Shown here: piece by piece, positions 1-11,754 of the stretch
Numbering within the stretch: position 1 is the first letter of the stretch
Layout: every line of letters starts with the position of its first letter
NCBI GenBank assembly: GCA_028554755.1
Contig: JAPTOF010000010.1
Coordinates: 11,313,501-11,377,500 of the forward strand
Direction of reading: 5' to 3'
Origin: Cordia subcordata
Taxonomy: Eukaryota; Streptophyta; Magnoliopsida; Boraginales; Cordiaceae
Length of the DNA stretch: 64,000 bases
Position numbers and translations under genes: made by a program
The notes under the pieces: model-generated
What the model was told of the DNA's origin: nothing
What the model saw: only the letters and a program-made list of their open reading frames with translations
The model's database searches: none

Positions 1-5
1 ATAGT

Positions 6-267
6 GTGTTTGGAATGATCTTTTTTTAAGATGCTTATTCTATTGAAATTTGGATATATCTTATAAGATTTAAGATATCTTATTACATGTATCATGCATT
101 CTATAGTTGTTAAAAATAAGACAGGATGGATTGCTTATTTCTTATAAGATAAAAAGTATGATTTGTTTTAAAATTTTAAAGGATCCATGATAAGATGTCT
201 TAAATCTTATAAGATTCTTCTCCATTTCAATAGAATAAGCATCTTAAAATAAGACTATAACAAACAG
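6..267. repeat. MITE with long terminal inverted repeats
   Basis: The two ends are inverted copies of each other over roughly 80 bases. The left arm has AAGATGCTTATTCTATTG near 29-46, and its reverse complement lies near 228-245. Further inside, ATCTTATAAGATTTAAGA is mirrored by TCTTAAATCTTATAAGAT. There is no coding capacity, so this is a non-autonomous fold-back element. The exact ends and target duplication are unclear because the element touches the window edge. The superfamily is not assigned. Confidence 0.7.
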
Positions 268-413
268 AGCAAAAGAACTGGGCCACCTAAAGGCATATAG
301 CAATTGCGGGAAGAGCAACCTTAACCACATACTCTGAAGCAATTTCAAATCTTTAGGTCAAAGGGTTTGGGCAAGCAAGAAAAATTTCAGCAAACGGTGA
401 GGACCGATCCTGA

Positions 414-3400
414 TTATGAATAAGGCATCTGGATACGCAAAACCTCGAGGTTGTACAGCATTTCCTGGTAGTTGGCATCAAAGAGTTCCCAATTCATCCA
501 TTGTTTGTTTTGGCCTTTGGCAGCAGTGGCAGTGAAAATGGTGGTGCAGTTGTTGCTGGACCATGTCTTTGCTGGATACTTGCTGCGGAACGGAATTTGC
601 ATGTTGTCTTTTTTGTCCCTGATTTTTGGAACTTCAACTCTGCTCCAATGTTCCATGACAACCAAAAGAACTACAACCACAGCAAAATTACAATGGAAAA
701 CAAAAACAAATATCCCTGGTGCTGAGCAGGGGCTTTGCCATTGCTTCCAACTCTTAAGGTGTCACATAGACAATCTAGCCAATAACAACTAATTACAGAG
801 GATCCCTTCTGGACCTCTTACAGATCCTGCAGTTAAGAAATAAGACAAGCCAATAAATTCTTCAAACTCCCTTTCAAGTCAGGTTAGTTATAATTAATTA
901 GTAATCCAGAGAAACCAAGAGAGCCTGGAGGCCCAGAAGACCAGAATAATTGCAAAAGAATGAGATTATTGTTCATCCAACTTCACATTATATATCACCT
1001 TAGGCTTTCAATAGGTGCCATTCCCAAATGGGAAGTTACTGTAAATATCACATTGCAAAAAGACTCCCTAACCAGAACTATCTGTATAATGTCAATGCTC
1101 ATTTGTTTATTAACTTTGAATCCTATAAATAGCAATCTCTGCAATACTAATGTTCTTCTCCAATTACATTAGATTCATAAATAGCCCATAGTTCATATAT
1201 ACATTCAAAATCTCGATACATTCAGGTACTGAGTGTACAAAATCCTCAAATAGTTCCTTCAGTATTAAAAAAAAATGCATCTCTGTAATAGTTACATAGA
1301 TGTCTTTGGAATTTCAAGAGGAAAAGACTAAAAGGTTTCTTTATCATGATAGATCACATCTGGTAACGAAGAAGCAAGCTATATTTATAGACCTTTTCTC
1401 AACTTGGCTCTTAGTGTTCTATTTATGAGTATCATTAATATGTAAATCAAGCTTTTACATTACCTTCAAATTAGATATGGTGTCATCCTCCTCCTTGTGC
1501 ATGGGAACCACCTTTTGCTTTGACCAAACCACAGTCAACAGTCTCTCCTGTAAACATACAAATCTACATTCCCTTCCTCACTCTGCCCATAGTTTTCTAT
1601 AGGAATATTCTTTTATTCCTACCTGGCAGGGCATTGCTACGTGGAACTCCTGGTTCCCTTTCCAGAACATTCATATAACATCAACTTCCTACAAGATTAC
1701 TTTGTCAATGTTATGTTTCTCTAGTCGCTTCCCGTCAGTCGTTGTTGAGTGTAGCAAAAGAAATTCTTAGAACAAATGTGAAATCCTGGTTGCTTTTTAT
1801 GGCAGTTCTTGCATACAGAACTAATGTTTTGCCCAAAATCCTCTGAAAAGATGGCTTTATCTCCATTATACGATAGATAAAACAGAACTTCTATCAAAAA
1901 TGTTAAGAATTTCCTGATGAAAATCAGTTCAAACGCTGCCCCTCTCCTCCCTCCCCTCAAGGACAAAAAGAAAAGAAAAACAAAAAACATAGAACGAAGA
2001 AAGGGAATGACATGAGCTATTGGGCTTAGCTGAATTCTTTCAGCAAAGCACCTTAAATTCCTTACAGGAACAATGGATGATTTTAACAAGCACAACTGTG
2101 GCTCTAGGTACTGTAAACAACTCAACTTCAATACTCACTATGTGACAATGGAGGAGCTCTCCCCTTCATTCTTATACTTGACCCACACTCCATTAGGTGG
2201 TTCTGCTTTCAAAACCCCACTTCTCAAACCAACAACAAAGTTTGCAGGAATTGCTATCTGTATCTCTCTCTCTCTTTCATTTATGACAAGCCATCTCGAA
2301 GAGAGATGCAAAAAGAATGCAGAAAGAAACTCCCAATTGAACAAATAAAACCTGATCAGTATACTGATAAGATAAGATTAATGGGCACAAGACAAAGACT
2401 ACGAAGTTTACACATAAGGAAAGGAACTCTCTTCTTGAGCCTCTTGACTATGGATATGCTTTAAATATGTGTCAGCAATGGATAAAAGGCACAGCATCAT
2501 CAACACAAAGGTCCTAGACTAATCTTCAAATCATCAAAATTTAATTCTAGCATGCAAAGAACATCACCAAATGAAACCAAGCCTTATCCCACTAGAGGGG
2601 CCAGCTAGCATGCAAAAGGATATATTGTAGAGAAATGGATCTTACAAAAAGCTTCAACATTCAACTTGTAAATAAACTCTAATAGGCAAGTGAAACATAT
2701 ATTCATCAAACGCAATTCAAGAATTTCTCTGTTAGTGCATAACAATTTCCAAATACTTTTAACAGTGAAGAAAATTTTTCTGGTTATGAGGCTTAAATTC
2801 TCTACTTGTTTTTTACAGTCAACTTAATTTTATAGATAAAAGTTGTTGTTTCCAGATGTGACAGAAAATCAGCTGAAAGACTCCTTTACTTGTCATCCTT
2901 CAAGCATATTACAACCTGGAAAGGCAACCATGGAAACATGTATGACTTGCTTTTGTCAGGATTAGTATTTATTTTAACAGTGATTGATTTGTTTCGTAAC
3001 TAAGTAAATTATGGAGGCTCACAAGAGATATTCTCTTGTTTAGTGATTTTTATTTTAAGCCCAATAGAGATAAATGTTAACCTATCAGTATATACAGATT
3101 TGGCTATCATGTTTGATTCTTCTGGTTTTTCATTTTCATATACATTTCCCTTTAGTTGTTCAGTTAGGGTTTAATGGAGTAGTTGATTAGTGTACTTCCA
3201 GAAAGCAAACTGTTTACCATTCCCATAGAATAACTAAACTGAGACAAATACCATTTCCTAATTGCATTCACAAATTTGTCTATTATATCACATAAAATAT
3301 TGGGAGTCAAATTGGTCATCATGTTATTTCATCATTGAGTGTACTCAAATTCAAAGTGGAACCATATCATTCCTAATTTCAGGATCTCAAGCTATCAGGA

Positions 3401-3716
3401 GAAAGGTTTCTTTTCAACAATAAAAAGTTTTTAAGTTTCAAATATCATATGACCTTGCACAAATAACACAGCCAAAGGAGCAATTAATTACCTCTGCAGC
3501 ATGGGAAACAGGAAGGCAACCTAATGACACAACCTTGGCCAAAGGCAACATCCGTTTGTGTTTGTTCTTCTCACTAAGCAACAAATAAAATGGCTCACAA
3601 GAGGCGCCGAGGTGCCAGAAACCAGCAACAGAAGTCTGTATCTCCTCTCTATCTTTAGGCAGCAATACATGCTTCTCTGTTACAGACAAGAAGCTCATAC
3701 TCCCCTTAGATTTTGA
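414..3716 (-). CDS. Unrecognised minus-strand multi-exon gene (candidate exons, 3' part)
   Basis: I do not recognise this gene. Several minus-strand stretches look like exons bounded by AG and GT: 3492-3716 (75 codons, ends with donor GTAATT), about 2132-2257 (acceptor at 2258, strong donor GTGAGT), 1464-1547 (28 codons, clean AG and GTAATG borders) and a terminal exon 414-639 with stop TAA at 414-416. The first begins around the words SMSFLSVTEKHVLLPKD and the last contains KKDNMQIPFRSKYPAKTW. The phases do not all join: 2132-2257 leaves two bases, but 1464-1547 needs none. So an exon is missing, a border is wrong, or the gene is decayed. No 5' exon or start codon was found between 3716 and the stop of the neighbouring gene at 5231. 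No domain was identified. Confidence 0.4.
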
Positions 3717-5230
3717 CTAGTCACCACTGCCAATTGGTAATGAAACTAAGCATAAGTTTCATTACACAGGATCCAACTCTAATTTGGAAATATGAAGTGA
3801 CCAATGATCTGTCTTGGAACTTCCAGGTGAATGTTAAAATTGCATTCATCTTGCAACTTCAAAAAAAGAACAGGGCCAGAATGGAACTTCTAGCATTTTT
3901 GTACATAATTCTTGATACAATCTCTCTTTTTTTTTTAATCTTCTTGTAGGCCCTCAGAAAGATTTTTTGGACAAGCAAGATTGGCTCAAATTCTTTGAGC
4001 TGAAGGACTTACAACCACTAACCCTACCAACAGAACAGAAATTTTGCTCTTGCGACAGATAATTCACTCAACTTCCGAACTCAATTACAACAGTCATATA
4101 TACTTAGCATGTTTATACTTAGCTGCCTAGCTGTTCACTGCAACAACTAAGTGATAGCATTCCGATTAGCTAGACTTGTGACTAAGTGAAGGATGGATGA
4201 ACCAATGGCATCGACTTGCTATATCACTTGTTCTGCCTTAAAATATGTGAAAGGAGAGGGAGAAAACCCCTCTACATTAAGCAAAGATCCCAAGCCCTGT
4301 GATCACCAAGTATCCAACAGCACTAATGTATCTTCAAATATAAAGTTACTATTTTCAAGGTGTAAGCACTTAGGTATAAAGTTGTGATTTAGGAAGGAAT
4401 AAAGAGGAAAAAGAATACTTTGAGAAGTTTAGACCAGAATTTTGTCAGATGGCTGAAATTGACTATATGAAGACCATAATGGGCAATTAAATCACCCTTA
4501 TCTTACTCTTATGTTCGCCATTAATTATAAGATGTGGCATGTCCTTAGACCCTTTTCACTTCTCCAATTACAAAGCCTAGATACAATTCCATAAACAAAG
4601 TTTCAGACAAGGGATTTAGTCCCCAAATATATGCCACCGACATATAATTTACTTTCCAGAGTATATCAAGCAGTTTTTATTTTACAGATCTTTAATGTAG
4701 GAATCTGGTGTTACCTTGGGTATAACTTACACAAAAGAAGCTCAATATCATGCAGCACTGTGGAAGAGAACACAAGTACTAAGTACTATTAAGTAGCTTC
4801 TAGATTCTATGTTTCAAAAAAGCAAACTGGAGAAAGAGAGGAAAAACAAGGAGAACAAAGCAGAATCCAACCAACACAATACATCTTTAGAGATTTCATT
4901 TGAGGTGGCAAGAACTTGCTTTGACATAACACTCGGCATTGAACTTAACACTATCATGGCAGGCGCACTCCTCTTGGGAAATAGAAATGAAGAGAGGCTG
5001 AGAAAACAGAAACAGTGCATTCCAAGACCTCTAAATTGTATTATTAAATTTTCAGCTTGGAAAAAACTGGTCATACAAACAATAGATATCAGCTATCACA
5101 ACCCAAACTAGTTATTCTAGAATCTTATCTACAGGAGAATCTTGAAGCTTCATATTTAAGCATTAATGAACTTTATTGCATATCAGGTACCATTCAATCA
5201 GAAAAAAGTTGAACTCTTTCTTCACTGGAT
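3717..5230. other. Intergenic stretch without a firm gene
   Basis: AT-rich DNA downstream of the TraB-like gene. A minus-strand piece near 4890-5000 could be a short coding exon: a TTTCTCAG acceptor is followed by about 33 codons with four cysteines and then a stop. Nothing else supports it. It may include the 3' UTR of the TraB-like gene or 5' exons of the unrecognised gene. Confidence 0.3.
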
Positions 5231-7123
5231 CTATTTTCCCTTGAATCTGTACAAAAAAGACTCAATTGATCTTTGTATCCTTGAGCTCTCTGCATGCCGA
5301 ACTGCTTGAGATGCTTGGTGTAAGCTCTGGATTCCACGACCCAACATGGCAATTGACGGAGCTGTAGGAAGAGATTCAGCAACACATTCAATTCCATCAC
5401 CATATACGAGCAATCCTGCGCAAGTAGCCATACTACACCCAAAGGTGGCCCAAGGCAGAAAACCAATATGCCTAACATGTCGTTTTCTCATTATCTCGTA
5501 GATTGCTGTTCTCATTGCAGAAAGGCTAGTTTTCTCAGCAGAAGCTATAACACTGTGAGTCACTGCACGTATTTTCTCAGCAGATGCAGCTGCTTTCCAG
5601 ACAGATGTCTTGAGTCCAGAATTTGCCATGCCTGGAAGAACAACTTTTGAAGGACCAAGAGTCTTGCCAAGTAACATGGCAACAGCTTTTTGGCTTTGGG
5701 TCATCATAAGTTTTAGGGAAGCAGGGACATTAAGGGTAACAATCTTTAGGAAAGACGACGCAGGGATGACTTTAGAGAGGGATGAAGCTCCTAAAACTGC
5801 AGTGGCACCAGCTCCAACCGCCACCACTGGCTTTTTAGTTAACAAACGTCTCTTCTCACCATTCTGTGGGATTTCCCCGCCATTCCCATAATCCATGACC
5901 AGCTCCTCAACCATGTCCATGACCTCATGAGGAACAATGGTGTTCCAATTCCTTCTTAGCCCAGCTAAGCCACTAGAATCAACAACGGCAACTATAGATT
6001 TGAATTTCTTAGTCTGGCTTCGCAGCACTTGTGCAAGAAGCGCGTGCGACTTGTCTTCAATAGGGAGTTTAGAAAACTCAGTTTTAGTGGAGTCAGGGGT
6101 CCCTAGTATGCTGAGAGGGAGCCGCCCTGCATTGTTTAAGGCAATCCTCAATCCCTCAACTGCTATCTTGAAAGTATAAACTTCAGAAATGGATTCACTG
6201 TCAACAACTTCTCCCCTATCAATTTTATACAGCATCCTCTGAGCATGTGCTAGAGCCCTTCCCATCGAAGAAATTTCGACAAAAATATCATGCAAGTCAA
6301 CAAGCAAAGGATAGAGAGATTGAGCAAATTGGGGAGGTTCATAATCGGCTTGCGGCTTAACATCCTTGGACTCCAACTGCTGAACAGAACTCAAATTCAT
6401 CAAATATGATGACAATGACTTCACCATCCGAGACTGAATATCATTCATAAGACTAAACCCTCTCCAACCCGTAGAAGCAATAGGCCCCGCTTGTTGTGGA
6501 ACTAATCTACTAGTCGAAAAACTTAAACCTTGAAAAACATTTCCTGAGTCGACCGTCCCAGCACCCGAACCATCCTTTCCTCCACCACATTTCGCAATAG
6601 GTGACTCGAGCAACAAGAAAGAAGAACCGGCTTCTTCAGCTGCCTTTTTGGCTACCAAGAAATTACTGTTAAACCCGACCCCGAATATCTCCTTCAACAC
6701 CACATTCCCTGCAACATTCTCATACTTCTCTCTATTAATTTTATGCAAAAAACTCCTCCTCAAAACTTCAAAAGCCGAAGTTGGCACCATAATATCATCA
6801 CCACTACTTCTATCATACTGACTACCACTCAAATTAATCTCATCACTCGGGATCTCATTACCGGACCCGGTGGGACCCACTTGCGCAATAACTGCCTCAG
6901 GCTTCACCTCCCTGATTAGACATTCTACATCCAAAGCAGACCTCTCGGATAAATTCTGAACACACAAGACATATATCACGGCCCGCGATTCGGGCTCGTG
7001 GACCGCGTAAACAAAGTTTTTAGTGCTTTCAGGTATTGATAATTTCTTCATTAATCTATCAGAAACCCTCAAATCGTCGAATTTAAATGGCCAAAAATTT
7101 TGCACATAACTCAACACCCACAT
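5231..7123 (-). CDS. TraB-like domain membrane protein, single coding exon
   Basis: An intron-free coding region of 630 codons, stop TAG at 5231-5233. I place the start at the ATG whose complement is 7121-7123, giving MWVLSYVQNF in a good context (GCCGCCATGT). The open frame extends four codons further, but only to a TTG. Around residues 70-85 the segment VECLIREVKPEAVIAQVG resembles the N-terminal core of TraB/PrgY-like proteins. A later segment (FLVAKKAAEEAGSSFLLLES) and IVAVVDSSGLAGLRRNW match the order of the other TraB blocks. The family's usual glycine-histidine in the last block is replaced by serine-glycine. The C-terminal third has hydrophobic stretches, the best near residues 553-575, so membrane anchoring is likely. 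TraB proteins in eukaryotes are often organelle-membrane proteins. The exact role here is unknown. Confidence 0.75.
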   Translation of the reverse strand: MWVLSYVQNFWPFKFDDLRVSDRLMKKLSIPESTKNFVYAVHEPESRAVIYVLCVQNLSERSALDVECLIREVKPEAVIAQVGPTGSGNEIPSDEINLSGSQYDRSSGDDIMVPTSAFEVLRRSFLHKINREKYENVAGNVVLKEIFGVGFNSNFLVAKKAAEEAGSSFLLLESPIAKCGGGKDGSGAGTVDSGNVFQGLSFSTSRLVPQQAGPIASTGWRGFSLMNDIQSRMVKSLSSYLMNLSSVQQLESKDVKPQADYEPPQFAQSLYPLLVDLHDIFVEISSMGRALAHAQRMLYKIDRGEVVDSESISEVYTFKIAVEGLRIALNNAGRLPLSILGTPDSTKTEFSKLPIEDKSHALLAQVLRSQTKKFKSIVAVVDSSGLAGLRRNWNTIVPHEVMDMVEELVMDYGNGGEIPQNGEKRRLLTKKPVVAVGAGATAVLGASSLSKVIPASSFLKIVTLNVPASLKLMMTQSQKAVAMLLGKTLGPSKVVLPGMANSGLKTSVWKAAASAEKIRAVTHSVIASAEKTSLSAMRTAIYEIMRKRHVRHIGFLPWATFGCSMATCAGLLVYGDGIECVAESLPTAPSIAMLGRGIQSLHQASQAVRHAESSRIQRSIESFLYRFKGK

Positions 7124-7135
7124 GGCGGCTATCAA

Positions 7136-7953
7136 ACAACCAGCACCAATTGTACACTACATCGAAAAGGGTGTTGCTATCATAGATCAATTAAGGCACT
7201 AGTACAGAAAATTAATGGATAAAGCGAGATTATAAACAAAAATCGAGAATTTTGGAGAAGAAAAATATGAAGATAAATAGTAAAAAGGAGATTATAAATT
7301 AAGGCAGAGATCAAGTAAGGCACTAGTACAGAAAATTAATGGATACCCAGTTCAGATTTTCTTATTGAGTGATCAATAAGAGAGATTATAAATAAATAAA
7401 AAAATCGAGAATTTTGGAAAAGAAAAATATGAAAATAAATAGTGAAAAAAGGAGATAATAAATTAAGGGTTTGTAAAGGTTGATGGAGCAGTCGCCTTGT
7501 TGTTGTTCAAGAAGGAAGCAGCAAAAAAACAGATGGTGAGAATTCACGAAAATGTCTCTAATTATGTGTAGAATTTTGGAACTTTAATATATCTTAGAGT
7601 GGAAATTTGAAATTTCGACGTATATATATAGAATAAAGTAAAATAAGTTGTAATTTTATATTATTAAGTAATGTTTTATATGATAAAACTTTTATAATTA
7701 TTTATCAATTAATTAAGTTATTTTTTATTTTTCATTATTTATTTAGTTCTTATATTAAATATTTTAATTCAATTAATATTATGCCCTTTCTTTATATATA
7801 TCATCGTTATTTTATTAATTTCATAGTATATAATTAATTTAATAACTATTTAATAAGATGAAAAAATTCTATAATTTTAATATATATGATCACATATATC
7901 GCTTCCCGTGATGTCACACTAGTCCATGCATCGTACGGGTGTGTCACATTAGC

Positions 7954-7986
<33 letters not shown>

Positions 7987-8090
7987 TTGGAGTGTTATAA
8001 TTGAATTTTATATTAATCCGTGTGGGAAGCACCAAATAAAAGAGAATTTTTAATGATTGTTTATTATTAATTATTAATTATAAATCTTTA
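7136..8090. promoter_or_regulatory. Upstream region of the TraB-like gene, with tandem duplication
   Basis: This AT-rich stretch should hold the promoter and 5' UTR of the minus-strand TraB-like gene. A segment beginning AAGGCACTAGTACAGAAAAT at 7193 recurs at about 7317. A second shared block (ATCGAGAATTTTGG) lies at about 7242 and about 7407, so roughly 130-160 bp is duplicated. From ~7600 the DNA becomes very AT-rich, with no recognised element except the microsatellite at 7953. Confidence 0.4.
7953..7985. repeat. (AT)n-(AC)n compound microsatellite
   Basis: An uninterrupted AT dinucleotide run passes directly into an AC run. It is a simple sequence repeat in intergenic DNA. Confidence 0.9.
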
Positions 8091-8094
8091 TAGG

Positions 8095-9345
8095 TTATGT
8101 GATGATACTTATGTACATTTCTAATAGAATTCAATCTTTTCTATTTAAATTTTGTCATGAATTAACTTTTAAGAATATAAAAACAAAAAAATAAAAAGTA
8201 ATTTATCATATCAAATTTGTCTTATATATTTAATAAAAAGTAAATCTAGAGTAAAATCTATCCTTTTTATATAAATATATATAACATGTATAAAATCGAA
8301 ACAGAATAATAATTCTATTATAGTAAACTAATATTTAAAAAATAAAAACAAAAATAGTAACAATATAATATAATTAAATATTCCAATAAATAAATAAATA
8401 TGATAAAATGTCATTAACATAAGATATTATTTGGCAAATTTTGATGCCATAAAAAAATTGGATAAAACTAACACCTTACGGAGAACTTTGAGATTTATTA
8501 AATGACATTCTATCAAGGGTAAAATACAATTTACCCCTGATATAGGTAAAATATGCCAACCAATAAAAAGGCACCACGTGTACAAGAAGAGTGGCCTATG
8601 ATCATGGCCGAACCCAAGATCTATTGCTACGGCTAATATTTGGTAATCTACTCCTCATGGTCGCACCATGTGCCGGAGGCTTTGGCCATGCCCACCAACT
8701 AAGTTCTTTTTAGGCGAAGCAAGGAGAGTATGTCACCACCTATGTCATGTATGGTGTTAATAATGACCAAAGCATTAAGCCAAATCTTTAGACTCGCGAC
8801 TTAGCTATCAAATGGAGGGCCAAAGCCGAGGAGGCATGCTTCGGCCATTTACCAATGCTCAATGCTGACATCATTATCTCCCTAAATAGGGAGAGACAAA
8901 TATGATGCAGAGAAATCAAAGCAATTAAGGACTTAAGGCTGCAAGGAAGAGGTAAGGTTCGTAAGTGGTAACCTAACGCCTATAAATACCCCCTTCCCTC
9001 CTAACTCTATGAATAAGGGCCTTCAACCTATTCTATTTTTCTCTAATTTTATTTCATATCGTTAGTTATTTGCTTTTATAACCTTTTGAAGATTAACTCA
9101 CTTAGGCATCGGAGATAAAAGGGGGGATAGCCCCGCTCTTTCTCTTTGTAGGACACAACGGCCTACACCTTTTTCAGAGGACGAAGCACCATCAGTACTC
9201 TGTGAAGGTCATAATGCAGCACAAGCTCTTCAGAGGCTAGAGACAACCACCCATCCTAAGGACGAGAAACACCCCTATCACTTGGAGCTTGCAAGGAGTT
9301 TCATATATTACTAGCGTGGAAGAGATCATTTTCCCTATCACATCA
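8095..9345 (+). mobile_element. Gypsy-type LTR, copy 1 (approximate ends)
   Basis: This region is repeated, diverged, at about 9905-11183. It has a TATA box (TATAAATACC at 8981-8990) followed by a pyrimidine-rich leader. It ends just before a primer-binding-site-like TGGCGCCATCTGTGG starting at 9348. A TGGCGCC primer site two or three bases after an LTR ending in CA is typical of many plant Ty3/Gypsy elements. The 5' end is set only by where similarity between the copies begins, so it may be off by tens of bases. Confidence 0.55.
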
Positions 9346-9347
9346 GT

Positions 9348-9362
9348 TGGCGCCATCTGTGG
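9348..9362 (+). other. Primer-binding site of Gypsy-type element, copy 1
   Basis: TGGCGCCATCTGTGG lies immediately downstream of the presumed LTR end and 60 bases before the gag start. The donor tRNA is not assigned. Confidence 0.5.
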
Positions 9363-9407
9363 AAGGCTAAAAGATAATTCACATTGAGAAGCATGCAGTG
9401 AAAAACC

Positions 9408-9863
9408 ATGGCAAAGTCAAGAAAGCATCAACAAGCACCACCGGAGCAAACAGAGCATGTCGAGGAGTCTGAGCATCAAGGAGAACCTGATGAACACCTT
9501 TATGAGAATAGGGAGCAAGTCAACATGCTGGGACATCAAGGCACAAGAGAGGAGATATGCGCCCTTAGCCTCGAACAAGAAGTAGACTTACAAAGGGAAG
9601 TAATGAGCAAACTCTATACCCAGATGCAAAGGTTGATGAAAAAGTATCAAAGAATAGGAGATCACCTTATGGCACTACCTAAGATGCCTATGCCTCCAAT
9701 CCTACCTATGGGGGCTCAGAGTCAAGTCCCAGCTTTTGCAAGCTATCCTTATCCGTTGCAGTATCACTCATTCATGCACCAAATACAGCCAGTACACCAT
9801 GCCTCCTGCATATCTATACAGAGGTGTCTCAAGGGACATGTAATTGCAGTGATGGATGCCTAA
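9408..9863 (+). pseudogene. gag N-terminal fragment of Gypsy-type element, copy 1
   Basis: A 151-codon frame begins ATGGCAAAGTCAAGAAAGC shortly after the primer-binding site, the usual place for gag. The product is hydrophilic and Glu/Gln-rich, with a coiled-coil-like stretch (LQREVMSKLYTQMQRLMKKY), then a Pro/Met-rich part. It stops where a second LTR-like region begins at ~9890. No protease, RT, RNase H or integrase follows, so this is a truncated relic. Confidence 0.55.
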
Positions 9864-9904
9864 CTAATATATATGAATAACTTTTAAATTGGATTTTTAT
9901 AGGT

Positions 9905-11183
9905 TTTTTGATGATACATACATATATTTTAGATAGAATTCAATCTTTTCTATTTAAATTAATGCATTTATTTTGACATGAATTAACTTTTAAGAATATA
10001 AAAATGAAAAAATAAAAAGTAGTTTTTGTATCAAATTTGTCTCATATATTTAATAAAAATTAAATCTAGAGTGAAATCTTTCCTTTTTTATACAAATATA
10101 AATACATGTATAAAATCAAAACAGAATAATAATTTTATTACAATAAGCTATCATTAAAAAATTAAAAATAGTAACAATATAGTATAATTAAATATTCAAA
10201 TAAATAAATAAATAAATAAAAATGATATAATGTCATTAAAATAAGATATTGTTTGGCAAATTTTGATGCCATCAAAAAATGGATAAAACTGACACCTCAT
10301 GGAGAACTTTGAGATTTAAATAAAAATACATTGAAAGTAAATGACATTCTGTCAAGGGTAAAATACAATTTACCCCTAATATGGGTAAAATATTCCAACC
10401 AATAAAAAAGCGCCACGTGTACGAGAAGAGTGACCCACAATCATGGCCAAACCCAAGTTTTGTTGCTTCAACCAATATTTGATAGTCTACTTCCTCAAGG
10501 GCATACCATGTGCTAGAGACTTTGGCCATGACTACCGGCTAAGTTCTTTCAAGACGAAGCAAGGAGAGTACATTGTGGCCTACATCATACATGGTGTCAA
10601 TAATGACCAAAGCGTTAAGCCAAGGCTTTGGACCTGTAACTTAGCTATTAGATAGAGGGCCTGGGGACATGCTTCGACCATTTACCAAAGCTCAGTGGTG
10701 ACAGCATTATTTCCCTAAAGATAAGGATCGTAATAAATAGGGAGAGACAAATCTGACACAGAGAAATCAGAGCAATTAAGGTTGCGAGGAAGAGGTAAGG
10801 ATCGTAAGTGGTGCTCTCATACCTATAAATACCCCCTCCACTCTATGAATAAGCGACTTCAACCTATTCTTTTCTCCTCTCATTTTATTTCATATATTTA
10901 GTTACTTGCTCTTGCAACTTTTGAAGATCAACTCACTTAAGTGTCGAAGGTAAAATAAAGGGATAGCCCCGCTCCTTTTCTTTGTAAGACGCAATGGCCC
11001 ACACCTTCTTCGAAGGACGAAGCACCATTAGCACTCTGCGGAGGTCACAATGCAACACAAGCTCTTTGGAGGCTAGGGACAACCACCCATCCTAAAGACA
11101 GGAAGCACCTTAATCGCTTTGGAGTTAGCAAGGAGTTTCATATATTTACTGGCATAGAAGAGATCATTTTCCCTACCACATCA
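9905..11183 (+). mobile_element. Gypsy-type LTR, copy 2 (approximate ends)
   Basis: It aligns along its whole length with the LTR at 8095-9345, including the TATA box (TATAAAT at 10824-10830), the same leader and the same end. It is followed by a mutated primer site, TGGTGCCATCTATGG, at 11186. Because LTR plus gag occurs twice in the same direction, this may be a tandem duplication or a product of LTR recombination. It is not a normal complete element. Confidence 0.55.
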
Positions 11184-11245
11184 GTTGGTGCCATCTATGG
11201 CAAGCTAAAAGATAATTCCTATTGAGAAGCACGCAATGAAAAACC

Positions 11246-11428
11246 ATGACAAAGTCAAGGAAGCATCAACAAGCACCACCGGAGCAAACGAAGCATGTCG
11301 AGGAGTTTGAGTATCGAGAACCTGATGAACACCTCTATAAGAATGGGGGGCAAGTTAGCGTGCCGAGACATCAAGGCATAATGGAGGAGATGGACGCCCT
11401 TACCCTTGGACAAGAAGAAGACTTATAG
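11246..11428 (+). pseudogene. gag N-terminal fragment of Gypsy-type element, copy 2
   Basis: Homologous to the gag fragment at 9408. It reads MTKSRKHQQAPPEQTKHVEE and is cut by an in-frame TAG after 60 codons. The ancestral frame continues past the stop (LYTQMQGLMEEY) to about 11508, where similarity ends at an unrelated repeat. Confidence 0.5.
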
Positions 11429-11513
11429 AGAGAAGTAATGAGCAAACTCTACACCCAGATGCAGGGGTTGATGGAAGAGTATTAGAGAATGGGAGGCCAC
11501 CCTATGGCACCGT

Positions 11514-11650
11514 TAGTTATTTGAATAGCTAATAGTTGTCTGTATAGCTGATAGCTATAATAGTTTAGCTATTAGCTAAGAACTATTTAACTAGTTTATT
11601 AAACAAAATATGTTAGATAAACTTAGCTGATAGAATAGCTGGTGAAAATA
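11514..11650. repeat. MITE-like repeat rich in AGCTAT/ATAGCT words
   Basis: The segment holds many alternating ATAGCTAAT and AGCTATTAGCTAAG words on both strands. A related block lies at 55861-56035. This composition is common in short non-autonomous hAT-like elements of plants, but I could not define the inverted ends or a target duplication. It separates the Gypsy relic from the kinase array. Confidence 0.4.
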
Positions 11651-11754
11651 AAACAACAAAAAGGATATTAATATCATGTTATTACTATTTTAATTATAAT
11701 TGTTGTTACTATTTAAATAAAATAATTTATTTTATAATTAGATATATGTTTTTA

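Noticed and set aside
2066..2110. 45 bp minus-strand exon candidate (AG...GTAAGG)
   Set aside because: Joined after the exon ending at ~2132 it gives an immediate in-frame stop, so I did not include it.
1721..2131. 136-codon minus-strand frame
   Set aside because: It overlaps splice-like borders of the candidate gene, is very Phe/Leu/Lys-rich and has no family similarity. Only part of it could be exon.
5194..5478. 94-codon minus-strand frame
   Set aside because: Shadow of the TraB-like gene's C-terminal coding region in another frame.
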